Shown: positions 53,027-62,042, numbered from the stretch's first letter. The stretch is 64,000 nt of DNA from Terriglobia bacterium (GCA_020073705.1 JAIQES010000018.1:1-64000); one strand, 5' to 3'. Notes: generated by a model not told the origin, from the letters alone. A program made the numbers and translations.

Positions 53027-53698
53027 TCAGGCAGATCGCTTCGTAATGATCAGGAGCGTAAAGCCTGCGCACAGTGACAGCAGGCCGATCAACGCAAACA
53101 GCGGCAATGAACTGGCCGTATGGGGTAAGGCCTGCGCCGTGACTGCGACCGGCGGGGCTTCAACTACTGTAGCGACTGGAACTTCTTCGCCAGTTGGTTT
53201 GACCGCCTCAATCAGCTCGCTTTTCAAAGTTTCAACAGTCTCCGGTTCTGTTGTTTTGACAGCAAGGACGGGTTCGTTTTCGATCTTTGCCAGTTCGATA
53301 GCCCTTCTCTTTGGGTAAACGAATTCCTGGCCGAAATTGTCTCCCGGATAAAACCAGGCCCTAATCGCTTGCGGTTGGTTCTCGCCTCGTTCCGCGAATG
53401 TCAATACCGTCTTGTCAGTCGGTGTCAAACGCATATTGGGAAGTGCGAGGATGGTTGTATAGAGATGTGTTCCGTCCGCGTTGAAGATTTGGACGATATG
53501 CCGATTAGCATCGCTGTCTAGAAGCTTGAACATATAGGTGCCAGCCGGCAGGACCTGGGGATTCACGCCCGGCACTTCGAAGGGCGTATTGAAGGTCAGT
53601 ATAGTTTTCTTGTTATATATTGTATCGGCCTTGACCGTAATTGCCAGGGCCACGAACACAAAACAGCAAATCATGCCCACCACTTTGAATAGCTTCAT
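53027..53698 (-). CDS. Sortase substrate: exported protein with C-terminal LPHTA sorting signal
   Basis: 223 residues from ATG 53698 with GGAGG eight bases upstream. Signal peptide KLFKVVGMICCFVFVALAITVKA. The mature part (LTFNTPFEVPGVNPQVLPAGTYMFKL...GTHLYTTILALPNMR) is a beta-rich domain common in Acidobacteriota. After an acidic/Val/Pro-rich linker comes LPHTA (191-195), a hydrophobic stretch (LFALIGLLSLCAGFTLLII) and the basic tail TKRSA: a complete sorting signal. Array G lies 117 bp upstream of the start. Confidence 0.88.
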   Translation of the reverse strand: MKLFKVVGMICCFVFVALAITVKADTIYNKKTILTFNTPFEVPGVNPQVLPAGTYMFKLLDSDANRHIVQIFNADGTHLYTTILALPNMRLTPTDKTVLTFAERGENQPQAIRAWFYPGDNFGQEFVYPKRRAIELAKIENEPVLAVKTTEPETVETLKSELIEAVKPTGEEVPVATVVEAPPVAVTAQALPHTASSLPLFALIGLLSLCAGFTLLIITKRSA

Positions 53699-53815
53699 TT
53701 TCTTTACCTCCATCTTTCCCGAATTTGTTACCTCCAGCGGATTCCGGGCGCTCTTTTCGCACCAGTTGTCCGCTCGTTTCATGTACTATGTATGAGCGCT
53801 TTGTTTGCTCTTGCC

Positions 53816-53853
53816 AGTGACCGGCGTCACGAAATGATGTGCGCTACAACACA
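53816..53853. promoter_or_regulatory. CRP-like operator array G (sortase operon / DUF882 peptidase)
   Basis: AGTGA (53816), TCACG (53827), TGTGC (53838), ACACA (53849). 117 bp from the LPHTA protein start and 55 bp from the DUF882 gene start, so divergent control is possible. Confidence 0.65.
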
Positions 53854-53908
53854 GTTGCGAAGAACGCCAGATGTCCCGATAGTATTGTAGAGAACTTGGT
53901 GGTAACCC

Positions 53909-54460
53909 TTGACTGTAAGAAGACTTGCATTACGCATGTTTCTTATACTCGTCTCGATGTTCGCAATCCTTTCCTCGCTGGTCCAGATTACGAAGGCCGC
54001 GGAAGCTCCAGCGCGGGAATACGAATTGCGACTCTTCCACACGCACACCGGCGAGCGGATCGACATTGTTTACCGGAGGGGCGATGTCTATTTTCCCGAT
54101 GCGATCAATCGTCTTGACCAATTCCTGCGCGATTCCCGCACCGGCGATGTACATCAATTTGACGCGCGCCTTTTCGACCTTCTTCATGATTTGACTGCGT
54201 CGCTCGGCCATGCAGGGACAGAAATCGACATTATTTGTGGATTTCGCACACCGTGGAGTAACGGCTTTCTGCGCCGCACGACCTCCGGCGTCGCCTCACA
54301 CAGCTTGCACATGGAAGGCGAGGCCATCGATATCCGCATACCCGGAATTTCCACGGCGGAATTACGCGATGCCGCCCTTGCACTTCACCGCGGCGGAGTC
54401 GGTTTTTACCCGAAGTCTGGGTTTGTTCATGTGGATGTCGGCCGAGTTCGCCGCTGGTAA
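53909..54460 (+). CDS. DUF882 / M15-type murein peptidase, exported (MepK-like)
   Basis: 183 residues from TTG 53909 with GGTGG upstream; ATG 53936 would drop the basic N-region (RRLALR) of the signal peptide. After cleavage near KAAEAP, the domain has YFPDAINRLDQFLRDSRTGD, IICGFRTPWSN, SHSLHMEGEAIDIRI (H...E/D zinc set) and SGFVHVDVG (last His). E. coli MepK cuts 3-3 crosslinks made by L,D-transpeptidases; here an L,D-transpeptidase gene is the convergent neighbour, which supports paired action. Confidence 0.88.
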   Translation: MTVRRLALRMFLILVSMFAILSSLVQITKAAEAPAREYELRLFHTHTGERIDIVYRRGDVYFPDAINRLDQFLRDSRTGDVHQFDARLFDLLHDLTASLGHAGTEIDIICGFRTPWSNGFLRRTTSGVASHSLHMEGEAIDIRIPGISTAELRDAALALHRGGVGFYPKSGFVHVDVGRVRRW

Positions 54461-54497
54461 CTGGAGATCGTTGAGTTCACGTTCTCAGGCTCCCTGG

Positions 54498-56234
54498 CTA
54501 GGGTTCCGAATAGTTTTTGGCTAACGCTCGTTCTAGCGCTGCATCGTACCCATAAATGTCGTCGAAGAACCGCGCCTCACCATTTTCCGTCACAATTGCA
54601 GTGCCGTAGAGAATCAGCACGGGTATGGGCTTTTCGAGTTTTGTCCGGACTGTCTCATCGCCATTCATGGCAGTGCGGATTTTTTCTACGGTCCATTCCG
54701 GTTCATCTCGCAGGACCCATGCTGCGAGCGACACCGGATCTTCCACGCGGATACATCCGTGACTGAAATCACGCCGAGATCTGGAAAACAGTTTCGTGGC
54801 GGGCGTACCGTGCATATAAATATCGAATTGATTTGGGAATTCAAACTTCACTAATCCGAGGGCATTCTCGGGTCCTGGACGTTGCCGGATGGCCAGCGTT
54901 CCAGAGCGAAGTCCCTCCATCATTTCGTCGTTAACCGCGCCTTCGGTGATGATCTTGTGGCTACTGTCCACGACTTCGTACGAGTTTTCTGAAAGGTACG
55001 ATGGATCTTTCTGGATATGAGGTAACAGCTCTTTCTGTTGAATCCCAAGCGGCACGTTCCAATAAGGCCTGAAAATCACAGACTTGATCTGGCTGGCAAA
55101 GACCGGAGTCTTGCGCCGGTAAGCCCTGCCGACCACTACCTTCATGGAGAGAGCCACTTCGTTCTCATTATTGACGGCATAAAGACGGAATTCGGGGATG
55201 TTGACGACAATCGGCGGCCGCTCAAACCCATGGGATAGCCACCGCCAGCGTTCCAGTGTGAGCCGGAGTTGCGTGACCCGGCGAGAGAGGGGGGTGTTGA
55301 GCTCCTTCAATGTTTGCGAGTCAATTCGGCCGTCCGGTGCCAGGCCATGGCGCTGCTGAAAATGTTTGACTGCATCGACCAGAATGCCGTCGTAAGTATT
55401 CGTTTCGAAAGTTCTGCCGCTTCCTCTCGGGAGATCTCCTACGAGTTCCAAGAGTCGTATCAATCGCGGCACACCCGGGTAATGATCGCCAGGCTTGACG
55501 GTCTTTTTCAAGTCAGGCAGCAGCGCGCCGTCATCCCGGCGGGCCAGGTCGAGATATGCATCCAGTGCAGCGATCGTGCGGCGGTACGCCGGGAATGGTG
55601 GCTCGACTTTATCCATCGTGGCACTGACATCTTGTACGTTGACGAGATTGTTTCGCAGGAATTCGGAGAGATCGAGCTTCTTGTGGTCAATATCTAGCCC
55701 GAAGTGGAATAGGCGTGGATTGACTCGTCCCATATGCAGATCTGAGGCATATCGCATGGCCGACACAGTGAGAGCGACGTCGAATCGGACAAGCTCGGAC
55801 TCTGATGGCGGGATCGGCTGGTCGAAACAAGCGAGATGCTCATTCCATTGCGGACCGTCGTAGTCCTCGGGCGCTAATCCCTTGAGATCTGCCTCTTTCA
55901 GCAGTTGAATCATTGTGCGGGCCTGGCGAGTGGGCTTAGAGCTATGGATCCAAGCTAGGGTGTCATCAAATCCATTGTAGAACTCTTTTACTTCGATTTG
56001 ATAATTCTTGAAGCTGGGCCAACGGAGGCCGGGCAATTCTGCGGCATTGAGAAGAGCACGCAATTCACCACGGCCTTCATTCGTAAGTAGTTGTTGTTCT
56101 ATATCCTGTGAGGTGGTCGAATCCAATCCGTTGGGAATCGCCCCTGTTTTGCCTTTCTCGCCGCGGCAGGCCAGTGTCAGGACAGTCAGCAACGCGGTGC
56201 ACAGCAGGCAACGGGAATCTCGTAGTTTAATCAT
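54498..56234 (-). CDS. L,D-transpeptidase (YcbB/LdtD-like)
   Basis: 578 residues from ATG 56234. LLCTALLTVLTLACRG is a signal with possible lipobox. A peptidoglycan-binding region (FQQRHGLAPDGRIDSQTLKELN) precedes the YkuD catalytic domain with MHGTPATKLFSR and HGCIRVEDP (H-G-C-I-R, catalytic Cys). It should form 3-3 peptide crosslinks, a mark of stationary or stressed cell walls. Array H lies 73 bp upstream of the ATG, in the 310-bp gap that holds no other feature. Confidence 0.92.
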   Translation of the reverse strand: MIKLRDSRCLLCTALLTVLTLACRGEKGKTGAIPNGLDSTTSQDIEQQLLTNEGRGELRALLNAAELPGLRWPSFKNYQIEVKEFYNGFDDTLAWIHSSKPTRQARTMIQLLKEADLKGLAPEDYDGPQWNEHLACFDQPIPPSESELVRFDVALTVSAMRYASDLHMGRVNPRLFHFGLDIDHKKLDLSEFLRNNLVNVQDVSATMDKVEPPFPAYRRTIAALDAYLDLARRDDGALLPDLKKTVKPGDHYPGVPRLIRLLELVGDLPRGSGRTFETNTYDGILVDAVKHFQQRHGLAPDGRIDSQTLKELNTPLSRRVTQLRLTLERWRWLSHGFERPPIVVNIPEFRLYAVNNENEVALSMKVVVGRAYRRKTPVFASQIKSVIFRPYWNVPLGIQQKELLPHIQKDPSYLSENSYEVVDSSHKIITEGAVNDEMMEGLRSGTLAIRQRPGPENALGLVKFEFPNQFDIYMHGTPATKLFSRSRRDFSHGCIRVEDPVSLAAWVLRDEPEWTVEKIRTAMNGDETVRTKLEKPIPVLILYGTAIVTENGEARFFDDIYGYDAALERALAKNYSEP

Positions 56235-56307
56235 AGTGGAGCGTGCTTCGGCTGGCGGAGCCAACCGCTACTACATCTCTATTTGCACCTATGGAGGGCA
56301 GCCCGTA

Positions 56308-56345
56308 TGTGACACACCTCACTTGGACGAGTGACATCGCTCACA
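56308..56345. promoter_or_regulatory. CRP-like operator array H (L,D-transpeptidase)
   Basis: The clearest example: TGTGA (56308), TCACT (56319), AGTGA (56330), TCACA (56341). All four half-sites match at four or five of five positions. 73 bp upstream of the L,D-transpeptidase ATG. Confidence 0.75.
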
Positions 56346-56544
56346 GATTGCCGCCTCGCAAGACGGCCAGCTTGAGTTTGAACGACCTCGGCTAGAGCAC
56401 CGGAAAATTCGAGATGACCCGGGACCGTAAGACTGAACCAAGTGTGAGCTGAGGAAATATGCCGAGCAGGGGGAAAGGCGCTGAGATCGTTAGAGCAAGC
56501 AGTTATGCTGACACCACCTGAGAAACAAGTGCACAGCAGTCTTA

Positions 56545-57660
56545 TTATGGGCGGATCTGAACGAGGTTGGCCTTGCTGGCCGGCTGCGCCGCGTGGGAAT
56601 GCCATCGCGAAAGTCCAATCGATTGCAATCGGAGGCGGCCCAACAACAGGCCGACAGCAATGGAATTCCCTATACAGTGATCGATCTTCAACGGACCTGC
56701 CAGTTTTATCGTTCGGATCCAATGCAAAGCGCTACTGATAGCACAGCCGCACTGGGAACAATCTGGTGAGCCTCCAAAGACGCACGGCTCGACACGGCTT
56801 TGCAGATCAGCCGAGTAGTTGGCAGACATCTTCGAGAAAAGACAATCATCCGGATTGTTTGGAGGACGAACGAAGGCCTGGGCAATGCCTTCATTAATGA
56901 GGATTTTCGGATATTTCTGATGCATAGGAGGCAGCTGTGCGGCCAGAGCTATGCGGTCATCAGGACTCAACACGTCCTGGCTCTGCTCCCCAACTTGGGG
57001 AGTATAAACACTCACCCAGATGCGATTGACCTCAGCCCGTCCACTCCAGAAAGACACATATTCTTCCAGGTAGCCGGGTCTCGCCAGCATCGGCCGGGTA
57101 ATGACCCAGTGAATGTTGACTTCGCGGCCTTCGATGTTCTTGAGGATGCGCTCGTAAGTCGCGGGCTTCCGTCGAATATCGTGGTGCTCCGGCAGTCCGT
57201 CCACAGATACAGCAACTCTGAGGCGCGGGATTTTCATCCACTCCGGTGGGATGGGGACGACTGCGCTCGTGGCGACTAGCGTGAATATCTTCATCTCACT
57301 CAGAACGGGAAGAATCCGGGTCAACTCGCGGTGTCGGATCAGCGGCTCGCCACCCACCAGGGAAACGTGGATCGGTTTGTGTTTCCGCACGAGTCCCAGC
57401 ACACCCTGTACCAGTGCGTCGCCGCGCAGATCGTGCAATTGGCGAAGCGTTGTCTTGCCTCCCAGGTGTGTTTCACCGTAGGCATAGCATCCGGGACATC
57501 TCAGCGGGCACTCGCGGGTGATCTCGATGGAAAGCATTGGTAGCTTTCCGCTCAGAATCTTCGCCCAGGCGACGAGCAGTTCCCGCGGGGTAAGACTGGG
57601 ATTAGGCCGAGCCAGTGTCATATCGCTTCGAGATGCAAAGCCCTTTAGCTGAGTGGCCAT
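56545..57660 (-). CDS. Radical SAM protein with C-terminal cysteine cluster
   Basis: 371 residues. ITRECPLRCPGCYAYG holds the C-x3-C-x2-C [4Fe-4S] site (C51, C55, C58), followed by VSLVGGEPLIR (SAM-binding G-G-E) and VAVSVDGLPEHHD. A late EPCVFGGSPDCSQCGC cluster suggests a second Fe-S site as in SPASM-like proteins. The product is unknown. The start is uncertain: ATG 57660, or ATG 57621. It lies just downstream of the Usp remnant, on the same strand, so it may be driven from array I. Confidence 0.85.
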   Translation of the reverse strand: MATQLKGFASRSDMTLARPNPSLTPRELLVAWAKILSGKLPMLSIEITRECPLRCPGCYAYGETHLGGKTTLRQLHDLRGDALVQGVLGLVRKHKPIHVSLVGGEPLIRHRELTRILPVLSEMKIFTLVATSAVVPIPPEWMKIPRLRVAVSVDGLPEHHDIRRKPATYERILKNIEGREVNIHWVITRPMLARPGYLEEYVSFWSGRAEVNRIWVSVYTPQVGEQSQDVLSPDDRIALAAQLPPMHQKYPKILINEGIAQAFVRPPNNPDDCLFSKMSANYSADLQSRVEPCVFGGSPDCSQCGCAISSALHWIRTIKLAGPLKIDHCIGNSIAVGLLLGRLRLQSIGLSRWHSHAAQPASKANLVQIRP

Positions 57661-57684
57661 TTCTCAAGGTTTCCTTAAGTGTTG

Positions 57685-57908
57685 TTACCGTTGGCCCGGG
57701 GCGGCAAGTATTGGGCAGATTGCCCCCGCAACGACCTTATAAGCTGTGGCCATTGCCAAATGGGATGCGCCGGGGAGCCTCGGCGTTGGCTTTACACCCA
57801 GAACGATTAAATCCACAGCGAGTTCCTCCGCTAGTTCCAAAATCTTCTGCGCTGGTTTGCAGCTGCCTGGGAGAACTTTGAATTGTCGATGGCTAGGAGG
57901 ATTCTCAT
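57685..57908 (-). pseudogene. UspA pseudogene with internal deletion
   Basis: MRILLAIDNSKFSQAA is a typical UspA start, but the frame runs into stop after N-Q-R-R-R-F-W-N. In another frame directly after this, KILELAEELAVDLIVLGVK and HLAMATAYKVVAGAICPILA form a UspA C-terminus ending at 57685. The middle (about half the domain) is gone. A deletion plus frameshift has killed a former array-I-controlled stress gene. Confidence 0.75.
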
Positions 57909-57955
57909 GTTTATTGACCTTCTTGTTGAAATTGAACCGCTTTTTCCGAACATGC

Positions 57956-57993
57956 TGTGAGCAGAATCACAACCGTGGGTGCGCCTTGTCACG
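57956..57993. promoter_or_regulatory. CRP-like operator array I (Dps / Usp remnant-radical SAM)
   Basis: TGTGA (57956) and TCACA (57967) form a perfect dyad; GGTGC (57978) and TCACG (57989) form the second. 51 bp upstream of the Dps ATG and 47 bp from the start of the Usp remnant. Confidence 0.7.
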
Positions 57994-58044
57994 TACAAGC
58001 CGCGCCCACAGAGCGCATGATCTCGTTGGAAGGAGGAATTTATC

Positions 58045-58515
58045 ATGGCAGCACCAGCGAAAGTTCTCGCGAAGGACATGACACAACAGACCGCCACCGA
58101 GCTTCAGACGGTTCTGGTGGATTTAATTGATCTCAGTTTGCAGGGCAAACAGGCACACTGGAACGTTGTAGGACCGCAGTTCCGCACGCTGCACCTCGAA
58201 CTCGACGAGGTGGTCGAGGACGCACGTAAGTGGGCGGACGATGTTGCCGAGCGGCTGCGGGCGCTGGGCGTCGCTGCCGATGGCCGTGCCAACGTAATCG
58301 CCAAGCGCACGGGGCTCGAATCACTGCCCGAAGGGACCATTGCAGACAATGAAGTGCTCCTCCGCGTCACCGACCAGCTGTCCACAGCCGCCGCGCGCGG
58401 CCGGACTAGCATTGGCCGTCTCGACAGCACCGACAAAATCAGTGAAGACATCCTGATCGAAATCGTCGAGGGGCTAGAGAAGCACCTCTGGATGTTCTGT
58501 TCCCAGCGGATGTAG
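58045..58515 (+). CDS. dps: Dps-type DNA-protection ferritin
   Basis: 156 residues; GGAGG precedes the ATG. LSLQGKQAHWNVVGPQFRTLHLELDEVVEDARKWADDVAERLRALG holds the inter-subunit ferroxidase ligands (H, D, E) in the standard Dps spacing. Dps oxidises and stores iron with peroxide and shields DNA in stationary phase. Array I sits 51 bp upstream. Confidence 0.94.
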   Translation: MAAPAKVLAKDMTQQTATELQTVLVDLIDLSLQGKQAHWNVVGPQFRTLHLELDEVVEDARKWADDVAERLRALGVAADGRANVIAKRTGLESLPEGTIADNEVLLRVTDQLSTAAARGRTSIGRLDSTDKISEDILIEIVEGLEKHLWMFCSQRM

Positions 58516-58559
58516 GTGTGTCCCATATCCTGTTGAAAAGTGAATAGCGCATTTTCCGT

Positions 58560-59086
58560 GTGAAGTCATGAAATACTTTTTTTGAGCAGCAGCTTTTTCT
58601 TTGCCTCTGACGTCGCGATAGCCTTTGATTCTCCGCATCTTCATCTGGCCACTGACCCACAGTCCGAAAAACACTCGTAGCACGACCCCTCGTTGGGCAG
58701 CGTGGCCTGGGTTGCATTCGGCGGCGGAACTCCAGTTGCATTCGCTCGATCGCGTTGGTGGTGCGCAGCGACGCCCACTGGCTTTCCGGAAACCGGCAGA
58801 ACGTCAGCAGGTTCTCACCCGATTTCTCCTGACTCGCCGCCACGACCGGACACTGCTTCTTCCACTTCCATAAAAACGCTTCGCGTGCTTTCCCCGCCGC
58901 ATCCAGCGTCTCGACGTAGACGATACGGTGGTAGCCCTCGCGCACCGCTTCGTGCACGTGCTTCGGCGCTTTCGCCATCAGGTTACGCAGCTTGTGCACC
59001 GTGCAGCGTTGGTGCAGCAAGCCGGGCCACAGCCGGTCCAGCGGCACGACGGGTGAGGATGTGATTCCCGGAATGGCAAACAGCAA
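58560..59086 (-). pseudogene. IS256-type transposase remnant
   Basis: RCTVHKLRNLMAKAPKHVHE, YVETLDAAGKAREAFLWKWK, ENLLTFCRFPESQWASLRTT and NAIERMQLEFRRR are the C-terminal half of IS256/mutator transposases. A frameshift near 58690 moves the remaining GLWVSGQMKMRRIKGYRD to another frame. The N-terminal half is absent. Borders are approximate. Confidence 0.8.
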
Positions 59087-59291
59087 TACACACGAGTCCC
59101 GAAAGGGGAGAAGTTCTTAGTGTCAAGCGTGGTATGTACCAGATTTCCCGACAGCTTCGAGGTAGCCGTGGCTTCTCCTGGCAGCTTGATAAGACGTTAG
59201 TTAGGGAAATTGTTTTGTTCACATAGTTCATCAATCCACAACGTAACCGATTCATTCTTTCGCTGGTCCTTAGCTTGCAAACACCGCGTCC

Positions 59292-59804
59292 GTGTGGTCT
59301 CTTCGCAAGCAAAAGATTCATGCGCCAAATTCCGCCAGAAAATGGCGAATACTCGTGTTCCTTACAGCAGTAGAGTTGGCATTAGTCTGCGCTGAAGGAT
59401 GCACGGGCTTGCTTACACCGATTTCGCTTACACCGGTTTCGCCAGATCCTCCGCTGACACATGCAACACCAGCGCAAATTGCGGAGTGGGAATCGACGGT
59501 CCTGGAGCGTTCCCAATTTGTGTGTAGCCGCGTAGTCTGGCAGATTGAAGGCGAAACTGTGCGCGACGCGATAGCGATTTACGAGCACGATTATGTTCCG
59601 GATGATTGTCTTACGCTCCTCCCCACGGGTGAAATTATTGAAGGGATTCCCTACGGCGGCCTGTACATTGGCTTCGGTGGAACGTTCGGGGGAGACAGTG
59701 ACACCCCGGATACGGCAGACGGACTCTTGGAAAACACTTGTGGCGTGAATTTCCCCGGCCACTGTTTAATCTACATCGCTGACACGCCGCGCCAGATGCT
59801 ATAA
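59292..59804 (+). CDS. Hypothetical exported protein
   Basis: 170 residues from GTG 59292; a later GTG giving VFLTAVELALVCAEGCTGLL is equally possible and would begin at the hydrophobic segment, perhaps a lipoprotein signal. The mature part (IAEWESTVLERSQFVCSRVV, IPYGGLYIGFGGTFGGDSD) is not a family I recognise. No ribosome site is clear. Real-gene status moderate; surroundings are scarred by IS remnants. Confidence 0.45.
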   Translation: MWSLRKQKIHAPNSARKWRILVFLTAVELALVCAEGCTGLLTPISLTPVSPDPPLTHATPAQIAEWESTVLERSQFVCSRVVWQIEGETVRDAIAIYEHDYVPDDCLTLLPTGEIIEGIPYGGLYIGFGGTFGGDSDTPDTADGLLENTCGVNFPGHCLIYIADTPRQML

Positions 59805-60122
59805 GCGGGCAGTCCGCATCCAGCGTCTCTCTCTGCCGGGTGCTGCCGCATCAAGGCTCGCATTTGACGACTCTGGCGAACGAAATGTTGGCGTCGGATT
59901 TCACCTTCCTTCGCAGATTCGAGAAGGAAAACCTGAAGTTGTACCCAGTTGTACCCAGAGTGAGTTGTTATCAAGCAATGCGTAACTTCTGGAGAACGAA
60001 AGGGAAAGTGGTGCGCCCAAGGGGACGATTTTAGAACTTTTCTTGGACAGTTTATGTCACTTTTGCCACACGTGGATTTTCCTGTCGGATTAAGCTTCTA
60101 GTGGTGGGGTTGAGAGTTAAGT
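59805..60122. other. 318-bp gap with two short repeats
   Basis: Holds the tandem repeat GTTGTACCCA (about 59938-59957) and, at 60005-60018, 14 bases identical to those spanning the 3-prime end of tRNA-Arg at 61884-61897. No gene supported. Confidence 0.45.
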
Positions 60123-61718
60123 TCAGAGGCCACTAGCGGAAGTCTTCCCCGGCCGCGCCCGTCGCGCTTTGCCCCCCAGCGCGAGGGCCACGCACGCAAA
60201 AAGGAATACAAGGAATTGCCAAGTCGGATTGTAAAACAGCAGCGGAAGCCCTCGCGGAGTTTCCATCCCTCGGGGGCTAAAAATTACGTCAAGAATCGGA
60301 GTGCTCACGTCGGTCTCCGATTGGTACTGAAGTATCCCCAAGTAGAGTAAAAAATTCCCCGCCAGATAGAGAAGAACATAACCCATCGAGACACGAATGG
60401 GCCTAATGAAACTGGAGATTCTAGAGAATAGTGGTCGTCTGGACATTTCCAACAAGCTATGACAGACACAGACGATCAAGAACAATACTCCGAAAGCTAC
60501 TTGAATTCTCATCTCACGAAAAACATAGGGGTCTATCGGAAAGAACACAATTCCACTATTTGTGCTTAACGGTTTCTGATTCAAGAGAAATCCCAAGCCG
60601 CGAAGTAAAAAGGGGGGCTGAGTCCAGCGGAAAAAGACGAGGATGAGGCCCGATCCGGCGAGCACGAAGCTGGCAACGTCATATCGGGGAAGTCGTGTAT
60701 TCAAAGCCGCCCGAATGGACTCGTTGATTTTCTTGCCGGTGGAAGCCACAAAGGAAAAACCACCGCTTGTGACTTTAGCCCCCATTGCGTCCATGAGTTC
60801 TCGCCGGTAATAGGCACGAGTGCCACAAATGAGGAAACCAGAGATAACCAAAACAATCCATACGACGGAGTAATAGCTAAAAAATATCGAATCTGTCCGG
60901 TGCACTAGCGTGGGATTGTAGGTGGCAAGAAGCTGAATAGACAGATAGAGAACTATAAGATACATGCATGCCATGATGAATGACTCGGGGTAGAAGGCCA
61001 GCCTCCTCTTGTATTGCCAAACATCTTCACCGTCATCCCTATGCTTGACCAAAGTTCCTCCAAAAAATTCCGCCAAAGCCAGCGACCGAGCCTTTTCGCG
61101 TTCAGTTCCCCACTTGGTTCTCTCAAAAGATAAAATGAGTTCGTAGTTTTTCTGCTGATAGCCCAACGTGATGATTACGAGAAGCATGGCGATTACGAAA
61201 AAAGGCCATGCATCAGACAAGGTCAAGGCGTTTACGGTCACACTCCTCTTGAGATAAGGCACACTCACTTCAATCTGAAACGCGTCTTGCTGGCGGCGGT
61301 CGTAATCGTCCAGCGCCTGCTGCCTTTCTTGCAAGACCTGGTGTGCTTTGGCCGATTGCTCATCGTTTCCGAGCGTCGGCAACACCATTCTTACAATCCT
61401 CTTCTCGGTTTCGATGAAAATCCCAGGAGAAATCGCCGCTTGCTGCTCCAAGTCTTGCATGGGTTTGAGCGCCGCATCTGGAATGGATTTGAGTGACGCA
61501 TCCCCTCCTGTGGCGAGTTTCTTTAGAAGTTTTACTTCTTGTTGGGCGAATTCCTTTTGAAAAAGTACGGACTGCTTTCGGCCTGTCTCAAGAGTAGTCC
61601 AAATTAGGAGGATCGCCGCTATCATTAGGAGGAACAACGTAAGGCGGATCTTGATTGTCCGCCAGATAAGTTCTGCGAGGCGGACTTCGGCTGTGGAGTC
61701 GTTCTTAGCTTCGCTCAT
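60123..61718 (-). CDS. Unknown multi-pass membrane protein
   Basis: 531 residues with about eight hydrophobic segments: one near 25-45, then a ~120-residue polar loop (about 46-165), then LSDAWPFFVIAMLLVIITLGY, FIMACMYLIVLYLSIQLL, VVWIVLVISGFLICGT, FVLAGSGLILVFF, VAFGVLFLIVCVCHSLL, VLLYLAGNFLLYLGIL and WQFLVFLFACVALAL. I do not recognise a family. AT-richer than neighbours and flanked by a 14-bp copy of the tRNA-Arg end, so possibly acquired. Monocistronic. Confidence 0.75.
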   Translation of the reverse strand: MSEAKNDSTAEVRLAELIWRTIKIRLTLFLLMIAAILLIWTTLETGRKQSVLFQKEFAQQEVKLLKKLATGGDASLKSIPDAALKPMQDLEQQAAISPGIFIETEKRIVRMVLPTLGNDEQSAKAHQVLQERQQALDDYDRRQQDAFQIEVSVPYLKRSVTVNALTLSDAWPFFVIAMLLVIITLGYQQKNYELILSFERTKWGTEREKARSLALAEFFGGTLVKHRDDGEDVWQYKRRLAFYPESFIMACMYLIVLYLSIQLLATYNPTLVHRTDSIFFSYYSVVWIVLVISGFLICGTRAYYRRELMDAMGAKVTSGGFSFVASTGKKINESIRAALNTRLPRYDVASFVLAGSGLILVFFRWTQPPFLLRGLGFLLNQKPLSTNSGIVFFPIDPYVFREMRIQVAFGVLFLIVCVCHSLLEMSRRPLFSRISSFIRPIRVSMGYVLLYLAGNFLLYLGILQYQSETDVSTPILDVIFSPRGMETPRGLPLLFYNPTWQFLVFLFACVALALGGKARRARPGKTSASGL

Positions 61719-61887
61719 ACCGTAAACTAAGACCTTGGGCGGGTGGCCCAGCCTTTCGCTTCACGGCCGGATGATAACACTCCTATTCGATCAACACGAA
61801 GTTACCGTCCCGGGTTTGCAATTGCCCCCTCTATCGCACGGGCGACAGGTGGGATTTCTTCTCTATATAGATTGTGATCAGAAAAAG

Positions 61888-61964
61888 TGGTGCGCCCGGA
61901 GAGATTCGAACTCCCGACCTACTGGTTCGTAGCCAGTCGCTCTATCCAGCTGAGCTACGGGCGC
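61888..61964 (-). tRNA. tRNA-Arg(ACG), CCA encoded
   Basis: 77 bases including CCA. Acceptor GCGCCCG/CGGGCGC, discriminator A, anticodon loop CTACGAA giving ACG (read as inosine, CGN codons), T arm GGGAGTTCGAATCTCTC-like. Confidence 0.97.
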
Positions 61965-62042
61965 ATTGTTGCGAACGAAATTCTACCATGTCATCCAGCA
62001 TGCGGCCAGACGCAGTGCGCGTCGGGAAGCCGCAAGTGACGT

